Source of the DNA: Deefgea piscis
GTDB lineage: Bacteria > Pseudomonadota > Gammaproteobacteria > Burkholderiales > Chitinibacteraceae
Direction: 5' to 3'
Assembly (NCBI RefSeq): GCF_013284055.1
Contig: NZ_CP054143.1
Location: 2,976,001-3,040,000, forward strand
Length of the DNA stretch: 64,000 nucleotides
This document shows positions 1-9,412 of this stretch, one piece after another (position 1 is the first letter of the stretch; each line of letters opens with the position of its first letter). Under the pieces are notes generated by a model. That model had not been told where the DNA came from and made no database searches. It saw only the letters and a program-made list of their open reading frames with translations. Position numbers and translations under genes: made by a program.

Positions 1-364
1 CCTGCCTTCGATTCGCGAGTCTGGCGGCGCAGTGATTCTCGAAGCCATGGCTTGTGGTCGGCCGGTGATTGCTTATCGCTTTGGCGGCCCAGCAGAGTTG
101 GTAACCACCGAAACGGGCGTACTTCTTGATGCGCATTGCGCATCCGAGTTAGTCGAGCAATTGAAAGAGACTTTGCGTCAATGCCACCAACAACCAAAGC
201 AATGGGCGGCGATGGGCGCAACTGCCGCCCGCTTATTGCATCAGCCACACCCCATGGGTTTTGACTGGGAACACAAAATTGATCTCGTTGAGCAGTTGTA
301 CGAACAAATGCAAAACCACGAGGATTTACCTTCTTGTCACAATTTAGCGGCGCGAGTTAATTAA
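1..364 (+). CDS. Glycosyltransferase family 4, C-terminal fragment
   Basis: This is the end of a GT-B fold glycosyltransferase whose start lies before the window. The reading frame is open from base 2. It shows the donor-sugar binding signature of GT4 enzymes: PSIRESGGAVILEAMACGRP followed by a GGPAEL motif, with the two glutamates of the EX7E motif. Enzymes of this family add a sugar from a nucleotide donor to a lipid-linked glycan at the cytoplasmic face. A GTG codon at base 32 lies inside the motif and is not a real start. It begins the run of polysaccharide genes, 28 bases before the next one. The acceptor and sugar cannot be told from the fragment. Confidence 0.88.
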   Translation, partial: LPSIRESGGAVILEAMACGRPVIAYRFGGPAELVTTETGVLLDAHCASELVEQLKETLRQCHQQPKQWAAMGATAARLLHQPHPMGFDWEHKIDLVEQLYEQMQNHEDLPSCHNLAARVN

Positions 365-392
365 ACTGAGCTAAATACACCCAGGGGGAATC

Positions 393-2519
393 ATGCCAAA
401 AACACTACTTATAATGGCCTTGATCAATATACCCCTACACTGCATCGCAGCAACAATCACACTTAATATTGATCGCCAAATCGATCCACAAACCTTTCCA
501 CGTTACGGACTCAATCTCGGTGGACCATCCTACTGGGGTGCCGAGCAATTACGCGCCAATATTGTGCGTAATCCTGGATTTATGCCGCTACTGGATCGCA
601 GTATCGTGCTGGTCGAGCAAGTCGAGGGTCGGCAAATTAAAGACAAAGATGCTTGGGTCGCTCGCCCCGACGGATTTTGGACTGGCGGACGTTATCAGAT
701 ATTGAGTGGTGCTCATGCCAACATGCAAGGACGCATCTTTGACTATCGCCGCAAAGCACAAAGTAATGGCTTGTTTTGGCTCGATCAAAACCTCAATGAA
801 CTGCGCATTGGCGACGCCATCAGCGTAGAAAAAACCAGCCAATCACAAGCGATTCCTCAGTGGTGGAGCTCGGGCCGGACCAGTTTAGTGGCGAAAAAAG
901 AAGGTGGATTCGCCGCGAGATTACAGCCGAGCCAGCAAACTGCAGCCGCATTAGCAAGCTATTTTGATTCCTTAGGCGGAACAGCGGGACGCCTGCTTCC
1001 TGTTGCGGGCGACTGGCAGTTAAAATTTAAAGTACGCAGCGAGCGCGCTGGCGCCAAACTGCAAGTTCGCTTTGCACGAGATAAGCAAACCGCTTTTGTG
1101 CACCAAACCATCGAGCCCACCGCTCAATGGCAAACCATCGAGCTAGACTGGCGGGGTAGCGAAGGCGTATCGAACACCTCAGCCCCCCTCTCGCTCACAT
1201 TTCAAGCCGAGGGCGACGGCGAGATTTGGGTTGATGACGTCTACCTTGGCGAAAAATCACCGTTACCGAGCGGATTTCGACGTGTCGTCGTTGATACACT
1301 CAAAACATTGCGACCAGGCTATCTGCGCGACTGGCAGGGACAACTGGGCGACAATGTGCCCAACCGATTTATCGGCGAAATGGCGCGCCACCCTATCCGC
1401 TATCGACCCGGCGAAAATGAAAGCTTTTTTGCCTATAGCATCCCTGATTTTTTCTCTTTGTGCGCCCAAATCCAAGCCCACCCCTGGGTTGTTGGCCCAA
1501 CCACGTTATCACGCGCAGAATGGTTTAATTTTGGTAAGCAACTTAGAATCCACGCCGATCAAGCCCAATTACGTGAAGTCGTACTCGAATTTGGTAATGA
1601 AAACTGGAATGCTCTATTTCGCCCGGCAGGTTTTACCGATGTTCGCCAGCACCAGCAAATTGCCGATGAAGCGTTAGCTGCCGCAAAAAAGGGCTTTGGT
1701 GATGGCAGCAAACTCATTACCGTGGTGAATGCGCCATTTTTATGGGGCGATAGCCCGGGAGCGATCATTCATAGCAAAGTCGCTGATCGCGTCGCCGTTG
1801 CCCCCTACTTCCTTTATAAAATCGACAACAATGAAACAGAAAAACAATTGCGTCAGCGTGCACTGGCCAGCCAACTCCCACTGCTTGTCAAGCAACAACA
1901 GTTAAGTAAAGCCAAGAATAAACCGCTCGCCGTGTATGAAATCAACTTTCACAGTTCCATGGGAAATGCACCCGCCGCACTACGCAATTTAGTGTTAAAC
2001 AATGGCATTGCAGGAGTGGCATTAGCACGGCAACTCATTGATTCATCGCTAGTGGGTATACGTGAACAGGCGGTTTATACCTTGGCGGGATACAGCTTAA
2101 AACTGGAAAATAGCTTAGGTGACGTACCCCTTTTTGGAATTAGCCGCGATCTCAGCGAAGCAAACCGTTTGCGCCCAACAGGATTAGCACTGGCCATGCT
2201 CAACGAAGTAGCTGGTGGGCATATTCACGCAGTGGGCTGCACCAGTGAAACCGATGCTTGCAACGCATTGTCCGCAGTCATGTTTAACAAGGAACAAAAG
2301 CAGCAGTTTGCTATCGTCAATGCCAGTGAATCTTCACACTCGCTCAGAATGCCATGTCGTAGCCCAATTAAGTGGGCCATTCTCAACGGACATAAAATAA
2401 GCGATCACGAACTAGCGGGTAGCAAGCTAATTCAAAACAGCAAGGCCAATTGCCTCAATGGTGTTACCTCTATCACACTGCCCGCGCAAAGCTTACTCAT
2501 CGCCACGCCTGAGCGCTAA
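393..2519 (+). CDS. Secreted glycoside hydrolase (clan GH-A-like) with carbohydrate-binding module
   Basis: The 708-residue protein has an N-terminal signal peptide (about residues 1-20, ending CIAA). A beta-sandwich region resembling CBM4/9 modules spans about 150-290 and ends WVDDVYLG. A (beta/alpha)8-type catalytic region follows. The motif GNENWN at 401-406 matches the acid/base strand of clan GH-A enzymes (N402, E403). VYEINFH at 514-520 offers E516 as a nucleophile candidate. The closest general look is to alpha-L-arabinofuranosidase-like and related polysaccharide hydrolases, but I cannot assign a GH family. A ribosome site AGGGGGA lies 4 bases before the ATG. Its place between a glycosyltransferase and the polymerase suggests it trims or releases the polymer made by this locus. 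Confidence 0.72.
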   Translation: MPKTLLIMALINIPLHCIAATITLNIDRQIDPQTFPRYGLNLGGPSYWGAEQLRANIVRNPGFMPLLDRSIVLVEQVEGRQIKDKDAWVARPDGFWTGGRYQILSGAHANMQGRIFDYRRKAQSNGLFWLDQNLNELRIGDAISVEKTSQSQAIPQWWSSGRTSLVAKKEGGFAARLQPSQQTAAALASYFDSLGGTAGRLLPVAGDWQLKFKVRSERAGAKLQVRFARDKQTAFVHQTIEPTAQWQTIELDWRGSEGVSNTSAPLSLTFQAEGDGEIWVDDVYLGEKSPLPSGFRRVVVDTLKTLRPGYLRDWQGQLGDNVPNRFIGEMARHPIRYRPGENESFFAYSIPDFFSLCAQIQAHPWVVGPTTLSRAEWFNFGKQLRIHADQAQLREVVLEFGNENWNALFRPAGFTDVRQHQQIADEALAAAKKGFGDGSKLITVVNAPFLWGDSPGAIIHSKVADRVAVAPYFLYKIDNNETEKQLRQRALASQLPLLVKQQQLSKAKNKPLAVYEINFHSSMGNAPAALRNLVLNNGIAGVALARQLIDSSLVGIREQAVYTLAGYSLKLENSLGDVPLFGISRDLSEANRLRPTGLALAMLNEVAGGHIHAVGCTSETDACNALSAVMFNKEQKQQFAIVNASESSHSLRMPCRSPIKWAILNGHKISDHELAGSKLIQNSKANCLNGVTSITLPAQSLLIATPER

Positions 2520-2521
2520 AG

Positions 2522-3892
2522 ATGCAATTCATCATCTACTTAGCCCCGCTGATTACGCTGTATATCCTCTTGCAGCGCGGTGTAGCTGAAAGCGTCATTC
2601 GTGGCTATTTACCCATTTTGTTACTTTTGCCCGATTGCTATCGGGCAATGACGCCCGGTTTGCCAGACCCGAGTTTTAATCAAGCGGCAATCTTGCCGCT
2701 ATTCTTGGCCGCATTTTTTACGCAGCGGCGCGACTGGCAACTTTCGGTCACCGATTTACTCGTCATCGGATTTGCCTCCTGCGTGGCTTATTCCGAATTT
2801 AGCAACGCGGGTTACGCCGAAGCGCAAAATCTAATGTTTGCGATGCTGGCCTCTGTTGTTGCCCCTTATTTTTGCGCCCGCTGGTGCTTGCGCTCAATGG
2901 ATAGCGATATCGCTGCCGCCCGCGTCTTTGTTATTTGCTGTGTTGTGGTTTCGGCCATCTCAATTTATCAATTTCGCTTTGGCGTCAATTTATGGCACTT
3001 AATACTTGGTCCATTTTTTCCTGGCCAAGGTAATGGCTGGGTTACGACTTTCCGGCATGGGTTTGCGCGGATTGCCGGTCCATATTCGCATGCTATTTTG
3101 GCTGGCATTATGTTGGCGATGGCGTGGCGCCTCGCCCGCTGGCTGCAATGGGCCAACTGCTGGGAAGAGAAAATCAGACACTTTCGTCTACCCGGCACCA
3201 AAACACAGTGGATCAACGGCTTATTACTGCTAGGTATCATCATGACGATCGCTCGCGGCCCTTGGCTAGGCGCTTTGGTCGGTGGCGTCTTAATTTGGGT
3301 TTCGCACGCCAATGATCGAGCAAAACGCCTGAAATGGGTGCTGGGTATTTTTGTGATTGGTGGTCTCATCGGGCAAATGGCACTCGATGCCTATCTCGAC
3401 ATCAAACCGGGTACGGTGATGACGCAATCACAAGAGTCGGCATTTTATCGCAAAGAACTCATGGAAAAATATGAGGCCATTGCGCTAGAGCATGCGGCAT
3501 TTGGCTGGGGGAGAAACACGTGGCCTAAAGTTGGCGGTATGGAATCCATCGACAATTATTACTTGCTATTGGCACTGATGCACGGAGTGATTGCGCTGGG
3601 ATTTTTGCTGGCCTTAATGCTCTGGATGACCATCCGACTTAGCGCGCGTGGGCTTAGCGAGCCAGCCAGCCGAGCGTCGCTGCCGTTTACATTTGCCGGC
3701 ATCATTACCATGATGTTTATCTCTTTGGGCACTGTGTATTTAGGTGAACAACCGATGCCTGCCTTCTTTTTTATTCTGGGTTGGGCCGAAGCGTATTTAC
3801 AGCGAACAAGCCAAGTCAGCAGCCAACTCGCAGCGGCGCCACACAGCGTAAAAACCAGCGAATCAGCGGCTTTTCGCCATGTGATGCATTAA
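2522..3892 (+). CDS. O-antigen ligase/polymerase family membrane protein (Wzy-like)
   Basis: This 456-residue protein is strongly hydrophobic, with about ten membrane spans. It has a large periplasmic loop at about residues 295-345 and a short hydrophilic C-terminus. The pattern, with residues such as R242 in a TIARGPWLGAL segment and a WGRNTW element in the loop, fits the Wzy/WaaL O-antigen polymerase-ligase superfamily, which joins lipid-linked repeat units in the periplasm. It starts 2 bases after the stop of the secreted hydrolase, so the two are co-translated. Sequence in this family is poorly conserved, so polymerase rather than ligase is inferred from the surrounding polysaccharide genes. 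Confidence 0.78.
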   Translation: MQFIIYLAPLITLYILLQRGVAESVIRGYLPILLLLPDCYRAMTPGLPDPSFNQAAILPLFLAAFFTQRRDWQLSVTDLLVIGFASCVAYSEFSNAGYAEAQNLMFAMLASVVAPYFCARWCLRSMDSDIAAARVFVICCVVVSAISIYQFRFGVNLWHLILGPFFPGQGNGWVTTFRHGFARIAGPYSHAILAGIMLAMAWRLARWLQWANCWEEKIRHFRLPGTKTQWINGLLLLGIIMTIARGPWLGALVGGVLIWVSHANDRAKRLKWVLGIFVIGGLIGQMALDAYLDIKPGTVMTQSQESAFYRKELMEKYEAIALEHAAFGWGRNTWPKVGGMESIDNYYLLLALMHGVIALGFLLALMLWMTIRLSARGLSEPASRASLPFTFAGIITMMFISLGTVYLGEQPMPAFFFILGWAEAYLQRTSQVSSQLAAAPHSVKTSESAAFRHVMH

Positions 3893-3984
3893 TTTTCGCG
3901 CTGCTTTGTACAACTTTACAATCCGTACACATTTACCCCTGAGCTGTTCGCAATAATGTTTTTAACTCGCTCAGGAGGTGGATG

Positions 3985-5709
3985 ATGAAACGCTCTTATC
4001 AATTAGCTTTATTGGTCGGTACACAATTATTAGCAGGGTATACGATTGTAAACAGCACTATTCAATGGCCATACTATGGTACCCCTATCTCAGGGCAATA
4101 CTTTAATACCAGTGGCAAACCCACAATCAGTGAATTTACCACCACCATCCCCAACACCTTGCCAGCCCTTCCCAGTGATTTACTCAACAAAGTCAAATAC
4201 ACCCTGCCTGAGGGCAAAGACATACGCCTCAATCCACAAGGCTTAATGCCCGATACCGATAACAAAACCAATGTTCACTTCACGCAAACCGCCGAAGTGT
4301 GGGTAACTTTCCTCTCTGAAGGCGCGGGGTATTTAAATTCGGTCGGTTATTTCAGTTACGACACGGCCAATCCTCCGCAACTTCGCAGCCAAGTTAACGA
4401 AAAAATGATTTTTGCCAATGCCTCAATGCCCTCACCACTCACGGCGGCGACCACCACGGGCAATACGGTCTATCTCGGTACGTTTCAGCCTGGGCAATCA
4501 CTGGGCTTTATGATTGTCGCCAATGGTTGGTCGAGTACTGGGCGTAGCGTGAATGGCACACGCGTGCCAGGCGTCAAAGATTACGCCGATCCAAACGCCA
4601 TTTTCTATACGCTAAGAAGCCTCAATCCCGAAGTATCAGACTCACGCAATTTAAATACCCATACGCTGATGCTTAAAGATCTCAGCGATAGCTCGCCGAC
4701 CTATCAACGTCTGGTGATTGGTTTTGAAGACATTAACCGCGTAGTGGGTGGTGACCATGATTTTAATGATGTGGTGTTAGCGATTCATGTAACGCCAAAA
4801 GCGGCAATTAGCAATATTGATACGCTGGGTACCCTCGTGACCACGACCGATCCAGATTCCGATGGCGACGGGGTAAAAGATGCGCTGGATGAGTATCCAA
4901 ATGATGCCAACAAAGCATTTAGCCGCTGGTATCCCAGCCAAAATGGTTGGGGCACATTGGCGTATGAAGATAAATGGCCTGCCAAGGGTGACTTTGATTT
5001 AAATGATTTAATCATGCGCTATCGCACTCAAGAAATCATGAATGCATCGCGTCAGATTGTTTCGATCAATATGGAATACCGGCTCGATGCCCATGGCGGG
5101 ATATTGCCAACCGGTTTTGGGGTGCACTTACCCAATATTGCCGCCAATAAAATCGGTAGCGCCAGCCGGCAAATCAATAGTGCAACACCCCAAGCGATAA
5201 CGCCAGAAGGTGGCCAAAGCGAAGCGGTCATTGTGTTGTACGACAATATCCAACCCTATGCCATACCCACCCAAGCGGGCTGCCAATTTTTTAATACGGA
5301 AGTGGGCTGCACTCGCCAAACAGGCACCAACTTTAAAGTAGCGCTCAACTTTACAACACCACAAGCATCAACGCTGTTTAGCTCTCCGTATAACCCGTTT
5401 ATTTTCCGCACCGATCGCCGCGGCCAAGAGACGCATTTACCCGGAAAACCCGCCACCAATAAAGCCGATACCACACTCTTTGGTAGCCAAGATGATCGCT
5501 CGGTAACGGGCACCAGCAACACCTACCTCGATGCCAACAAATTACCTTGGGCACTGGACATTCCGTATGAGTGGGAATACCCCAAAGAGCGCACCGATAT
5601 TGTGCTAAGCCACCCGAAAATCGCCGACTGGGCTATTTCTGCGGGAACCAGAAGCACTGACTGGTACTTCACCAGCTTGGTAAACAGCTTGTTATATCGT
5701 GGCCAATAA
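3985..5709 (+). CDS. LruC domain-containing surface protein
   Basis: The protein has a short hydrophobic N-terminus that could be a signal peptide. A DUF4114-like region ends in GGDHDFND (about residues 255-262). A calcium-type DSDGDGVKDALD motif follows near 292-303, then a LruC domain (about 315-574) containing KGDFDLNDLI. The two D-rich GDxDxND motifs look like repeats of one metal-binding turn. LruC proteins are exported and found in many gram-negative bacteria; their role is not known. Of the two adjacent ATGs, 3985 lies 6 bases after AGGAGG while 3982 lies only 3 bases after it, so I use 3985. It sits among polysaccharide genes and is followed by a lipoprotein gene. Confidence 0.8.
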   Translation: MKRSYQLALLVGTQLLAGYTIVNSTIQWPYYGTPISGQYFNTSGKPTISEFTTTIPNTLPALPSDLLNKVKYTLPEGKDIRLNPQGLMPDTDNKTNVHFTQTAEVWVTFLSEGAGYLNSVGYFSYDTANPPQLRSQVNEKMIFANASMPSPLTAATTTGNTVYLGTFQPGQSLGFMIVANGWSSTGRSVNGTRVPGVKDYADPNAIFYTLRSLNPEVSDSRNLNTHTLMLKDLSDSSPTYQRLVIGFEDINRVVGGDHDFNDVVLAIHVTPKAAISNIDTLGTLVTTTDPDSDGDGVKDALDEYPNDANKAFSRWYPSQNGWGTLAYEDKWPAKGDFDLNDLIMRYRTQEIMNASRQIVSINMEYRLDAHGGILPTGFGVHLPNIAANKIGSASRQINSATPQAITPEGGQSEAVIVLYDNIQPYAIPTQAGCQFFNTEVGCTRQTGTNFKVALNFTTPQASTLFSSPYNPFIFRTDRRGQETHLPGKPATNKADTTLFGSQDDRSVTGTSNTYLDANKLPWALDIPYEWEYPKERTDIVLSHPKIADWAISAGTRSTDWYFTSLVNSLLYRGQ

Positions 5710-5720
5710 AGGAACTCATC

Positions 5721-6239
5721 ATGCAAAAATCATCATTCATCTGCTCGATTAGTCTACTACTCACGCTTGCTGCTTGTGGTGGTGGCGGCGGTGGCGGCGG
5801 CACGGCTAGTCCTACCCCCGTTGCACCAGCCAGCCCAACGGCTACCCCTATCCCATCGCAAAGCGCTTACCAGTCACTATCGGATGTCAAAGTGGGCAGC
5901 AATATGCGCTGGCAGCTCAGTAGCCGTAAAAACCTCTCATTGAGTGTCAAATACAGCAATAACAGCTTGGCGACTGGGGTTGTCATCAAATTGTTTACCT
6001 ATACCACCACTGATCCTCATGCCAGCCAAGCACCCGCTTCAGTCACCTCAAGCCCAAGCGAGGCGGTGGCACTGGCGTTGATCGATACGGTGTTAACCGA
6101 CAGCAACGGACAAGCCACTTGGGAGGTCGAACTGGCTAACTCGCAAACCAGTGTTTTGGCCATCATCAGTGACGGTACACAAACACAAACTCAGATTATT
6201 CAACTGGATCAAACAGGCCCAATTAACCTCACCTTATAA
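5721..6239 (+). CDS. Lipoprotein with polyglycine linker
   Basis: This 172-residue protein has a classic lipoprotein signal: a basic start, a hydrophobic stretch and the lipobox LAAC with the lipidated cysteine at residue 19. Eight glycines follow directly, then a Pro/Thr/Ser-rich tether (about 27-50), which would place the rest away from the membrane. The remaining 120 residues form a beta-rich domain with the look of an Ig-like or carboxypeptidase-regulatory fold (DTVLTDSNGQATWEV). It begins 11 bases after the LruC gene with an AAAGGA site, and a terminator follows, so the two form one unit. No function can be assigned; a partner or anchor for the LruC protein is a guess. Confidence 0.75.
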   Translation: MQKSSFICSISLLLTLAACGGGGGGGGTASPTPVAPASPTATPIPSQSAYQSLSDVKVGSNMRWQLSSRKNLSLSVKYSNNSLATGVVIKLFTYTTTDPHASQAPASVTSSPSEAVALALIDTVLTDSNGQATWEVELANSQTSVLAIISDGTQTQTQIIQLDQTGPINLTL

Positions 6240-6258
6240 ATCAGCAAAACCTCAGCAC

Positions 6259-6285
6259 AGGCGACCGAATGGGTCGCCTTTTTTT
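6259..6285 (+). terminator. Rho-independent terminator after the LruC/lipoprotein pair
   Basis: An 8-bp perfect stem (AGGCGACC / GGTCGCCT) with a 5-base loop is followed directly by a run of seven T. It ends the LruC-lipoprotein unit and means that the glycosyltransferases downstream need read-through or their own promoter. Confidence 0.88.
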
Positions 6286-6380
6286 GCCAAGCATCACCTT
6301 CGATTGAATTTGCAATCTCGACACAACTTAAGTACTGCGCCGCGCTTTAATCAATACAGAAGCTTAACGAGGAGCGAAAA

Positions 6381-7616
6381 ATGTCTAATTCAAACCGCAT
6401 CGCGTATTTAGTCAGTGCTTATCCAGCAACGTCGCATGTGTTTATTTTGCGTGAAGTGTTGGGTCTTCGAGCCAGAGGCTTTGAGGTGCACACCATCAGC
6501 ATTAACGCCGATACTCGACAAGCCGCGAGCTTATCGAAGCTAGAACGCGATGAGCAATACCAAACGCTGGTGATTAAAAACTGGCCACGCTGGCAAATCA
6601 TCAGCGCTGTTTTGATGGTTTGTTACTCGTTTCGCTTCGCGTGCTGGGCGGCGTTATGGCAAAGCTTTGCGCTGGCCAAACCAGGCTTGCGCGGCCACGC
6701 TTTGGCGCTGGCGTATTGGCTCGAAGCCGTGTTAGTCGCTCAACATTTACACAGCAAAAAAATCAACCATCTACATGTACATTTTGGCAATGAAGCGGCA
6801 ATGGTCGGCGTTTTGTGCAAAGCCATTTGCCAATGCCAACTGAGCTACACCATCCACGGGCCGGATGAGTTTTACGAAGTTCGCACGCAGCAACTTTCCG
6901 CCAAAGTGGCCGCGGCCGACTTAATTATTTGCATCAGCCAATTTGCCCGTAGCCAGCTGATGCTGATTTCTCGAGTGTCAGAATGGGCAAAAATCCAAGT
7001 CATCCGTTTAGGCATCAATACCAGCTACGCCCTAGCAAATACCCGTAGCCAGCATGCTCAGCCTACCTTGTTGTGCGTTGGCCGCCTAACGCCAGCCAAA
7101 GGACAAAGAGTGTTACTGCAAGCCATGCAGCAATTGAGCGAACTTGGCCCATGCCCACGTTTATTACTTGCCGGCGCCGGAGAAGACGAAGCGCAATTAC
7201 GCAAAATGGTGCAAGTGATGGGGCTGAGCCAACAAGTGCAGTTTTTAGGTGCACTCAATAGCGAAGCAGTTCGATCGCTGTATCTCGAAGCCGATATTTT
7301 TGTCTTGCCAAGTTTCGCCGAAGGGATCCCTGTGGTGCTGATGGAAGCCATGGCCAGTGGCCTGCCGTGTATTAGCAGCCAAATCACCGGCATCCCTGAG
7401 CTTATCGAGCACGGCCAAAACGGATTATTAATGAGCCCCGGTGACGCCAGTGGCCTTTGTTTGGCAATCAAAGCCTTAATCGACCATCCCGAATACGCAC
7501 AACAGCTTGCCAATGCCGGTAAAAACCAAGTCGCCAAAGCGTATAACTTAGATCGCAACTTAGACCAGCTCGCGCGATCTTTTGGTGTCTTTCACCAGGA
7601 GCCAGATCATGTTTAA
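6381..7616 (+). CDS. Glycosyltransferase family 4
   Basis: This 411-residue protein has the two Rossmann domains of GT-B enzymes. The N-terminal half carries an acceptor-side region with a VHFGNEAA segment. The C-terminal half has LLCVGRLTPAKG (about 226-237) and the donor-binding block EGIPVVLMEAMASGLPCI with the two glutamates of EX7E, then GIPELIEHGQNGLL. It probably acts in the cytoplasm on an undecaprenyl-linked intermediate. GAGGAG lies 7 bases before the ATG. Its 3' end overlaps the next gene by 8 bases. Sugar specificity is unknown. Confidence 0.88.
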   Translation: MSNSNRIAYLVSAYPATSHVFILREVLGLRARGFEVHTISINADTRQAASLSKLERDEQYQTLVIKNWPRWQIISAVLMVCYSFRFACWAALWQSFALAKPGLRGHALALAYWLEAVLVAQHLHSKKINHLHVHFGNEAAMVGVLCKAICQCQLSYTIHGPDEFYEVRTQQLSAKVAAADLIICISQFARSQLMLISRVSEWAKIQVIRLGINTSYALANTRSQHAQPTLLCVGRLTPAKGQRVLLQAMQQLSELGPCPRLLLAGAGEDEAQLRKMVQVMGLSQQVQFLGALNSEAVRSLYLEADIFVLPSFAEGIPVVLMEAMASGLPCISSQITGIPELIEHGQNGLLMSPGDASGLCLAIKALIDHPEYAQQLANAGKNQVAKAYNLDRNLDQLARSFGVFHQEPDHV

Positions 7617-8241
7617 GGGGATGCTCAACTTGCTTCGTCGCTATGTATCTCGCCAAGCAATAGAACACAACTGCTTTGTCGGCCTATACCGCCGCTTGTG
7701 CCAGCCAATGGGTTGCGAATGGGCCCGATACCTCAAACGCTGGGGCGGCTTTTATGCCATGGGTGAGCAGTGTGTGATCAATATGAATGTGGTCATTACC
7801 GATCCGAGCTACCTCAAGCTGGGCCAAAACATCCACCTCTCCGGCTGCACACTATTTGGCCACGACGGTTCGGTCAATATGGTGAACCAAGCGTTGGGTT
7901 TGAATTTGGATCATGTCGGCAAAATCGACATTCGTGACAATGTATTTATTGGCCATCAAGCCATCGTATTACCCGGTGTCACCATCGGGCCGAATGCGAT
8001 TGTTGCTGCCAATTCAGTCGTGACACGCGACGTCCCCCCAAACTCAGTCGTTGGTGGTGTTCCCGCTAAAGTGCTTTGCAGCCTAACTGAGTGGATACAG
8101 CGTACCCAAGCAGCCAATGCCAATTTGCCTTGGGCCAATGAATTTGCTCAACGTCAACACGGGCTAGAACCAGAAAGCCCCGCATTGCGCGTTGCTCGTA
8201 TCCACGCCTTTTTTGGCGAGGGAGTACATCATGCTCATTGA
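7609..8241 (+). CDS. Hexapeptide-repeat (LbH) acyltransferase
   Basis: The 210-residue product carries a left-handed beta-helix of hexapeptide repeats (about residues 60-155): IGHQAIVLPGVTIG, then IVAANSVVTRDVPPNSVVGG. It ends in the usual VPAKVL element of the maltose/galactoside acetyltransferase family. Such enzymes O-acetylate sugars from acetyl-CoA. An in-frame upstream start at 7582 exists, but AGGAG at 7597-7601 serves the ATG at 7609. It overlaps both neighbours by 8 and 11 bases, which points to coupled translation. It could decorate a sugar of the polymer; the substrate is inferred only from context. Confidence 0.82.
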   Translation: MFKGMLNLLRRYVSRQAIEHNCFVGLYRRLCQPMGCEWARYLKRWGGFYAMGEQCVINMNVVITDPSYLKLGQNIHLSGCTLFGHDGSVNMVNQALGLNLDHVGKIDIRDNVFIGHQAIVLPGVTIGPNAIVAANSVVTRDVPPNSVVGGVPAKVLCSLTEWIQRTQAANANLPWANEFAQRQHGLEPESPALRVARIHAFFGEGVHHAH

Positions 8242-9412
8242 ACCACTACAAACCACGCTAAGTATTGCCAGCGCTTTGGCAGCGATCTACACCCTACCGG
8301 GTAGCTGGGCTTTAGCCCGCTGGAGCTGGGCCGCGCGCCGCGCAGCGATCAGCCAATCTGCGGCTGAATCGAATGCCAATATTATAATACTTATCCCTGC
8401 GCATAACGAAGCGGCAACGTTGCCACGCACCCTGCCCCCGATTCTGGCACTCGCTGAGCAAGATGGTCGCTGCACCGTGGTGGTTATTTGCGATAACTGC
8501 AGCGATGCAAGTGCTGATATTGCCCGCCAATTAGGCGCCAACGCTTTGGTGCGCCATAACGAAACAGCTCGCGGCAAAGGGCATGCTCTGGCGTATGCGT
8601 TTCAAACTTTGCCTGATCGGCCGTGGTATTTAATTGTCGACGCCGACAGCCGACTTGACCCACCGTTTTTATCGGTTTTACGGCAAAAGATCAGCAGCAA
8701 TCCCGCTGCCGTGCAAACCCGCTACGAGCCAGATTGCGCCGCAGAAGATCCACTCGCCGATTTAAAACAATGGGCCTTACATGCATTTAATGTTGATCGA
8801 CAACGCGGTCGTGCCAATTTAGGCGAAAGCGTGAGTTTGCTCGGCAATGGTTTTGCCGTCTCCAGTGCGACCTTAGCCAAAGTGCCTTACCAAGCCGGCA
8901 GCAACGTTGAAGATTTTGAATACCAACTGCGCTTGCAAGCCGCCAATTTAAAAATCAGTTGGCTCGAAGACGTCGCCGTGCATGGTGAGATGCCGTATGG
9001 CCAAAGTGAAAGTACCCAAAGAGCACGCTGGGAAGGCGGCCGCATTGCCATGCTGCGCCAATTTTTTGGCTACTTTAGCCGGCAACTACTGCGTGGCAAC
9101 CGCAGCGCTTGGCCAGCGCTACAAGAATTACTGCTCTTGCCTTTGAGTTGGCATGCCTTGTTATTGGCTTTGGCTTGCCTCGGTGGCGTAATCAGCACTG
9201 GACTAGGTTTGCTCGGTGTAGTGATTTTATTGGCACATGTGACACAAGCTTTATTCGCTCTCCCTACTCGCCAAAGACGTGGCGCTTTACTTGGCCTGCC
9301 TCGTTACTTGCTATGGAAACTAACTCAACTACCGGCCATCTTGCGGGGCCGCGCAAAAAACAGCCCATGGTTGCGCTCTCAGCGCCAAGCCGAAAGGAGC
9401 AATACCTTATGA
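8231..9412 (+). CDS. Glycosyltransferase family 2, membrane-bound
   Basis: The 393-residue protein begins with a hydrophobic segment. A GT-A domain follows with IILIPAHNEAATL, CDNCSDASAD and the metal-binding DAD motif in IVDADSRLD. A later ED motif lies in NVEDFEYQ and a QRARWEGGR block fits the QxxRW element of processive GT2 enzymes. Hydrophobic C-terminal segments (LLLALACLGGVISTGLGLLG) anchor it to the inner membrane. The QRARW-type block resembles those of cellulose and hyaluronan synthases and related polymerising or priming transferases. The ATG at 8231, after GAGGGAG, is preferred over an in-frame start at 8192. It overlaps the next gene by ATGA. Confidence 0.85.
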   Translation: MLIEPLQTTLSIASALAAIYTLPGSWALARWSWAARRAAISQSAAESNANIIILIPAHNEAATLPRTLPPILALAEQDGRCTVVVICDNCSDASADIARQLGANALVRHNETARGKGHALAYAFQTLPDRPWYLIVDADSRLDPPFLSVLRQKISSNPAAVQTRYEPDCAAEDPLADLKQWALHAFNVDRQRGRANLGESVSLLGNGFAVSSATLAKVPYQAGSNVEDFEYQLRLQAANLKISWLEDVAVHGEMPYGQSESTQRARWEGGRIAMLRQFFGYFSRQLLRGNRSAWPALQELLLLPLSWHALLLALACLGGVISTGLGLLGVVILLAHVTQALFALPTRQRRGALLGLPRYLLWKLTQLPAILRGRAKNSPWLRSQRQAERSNTL

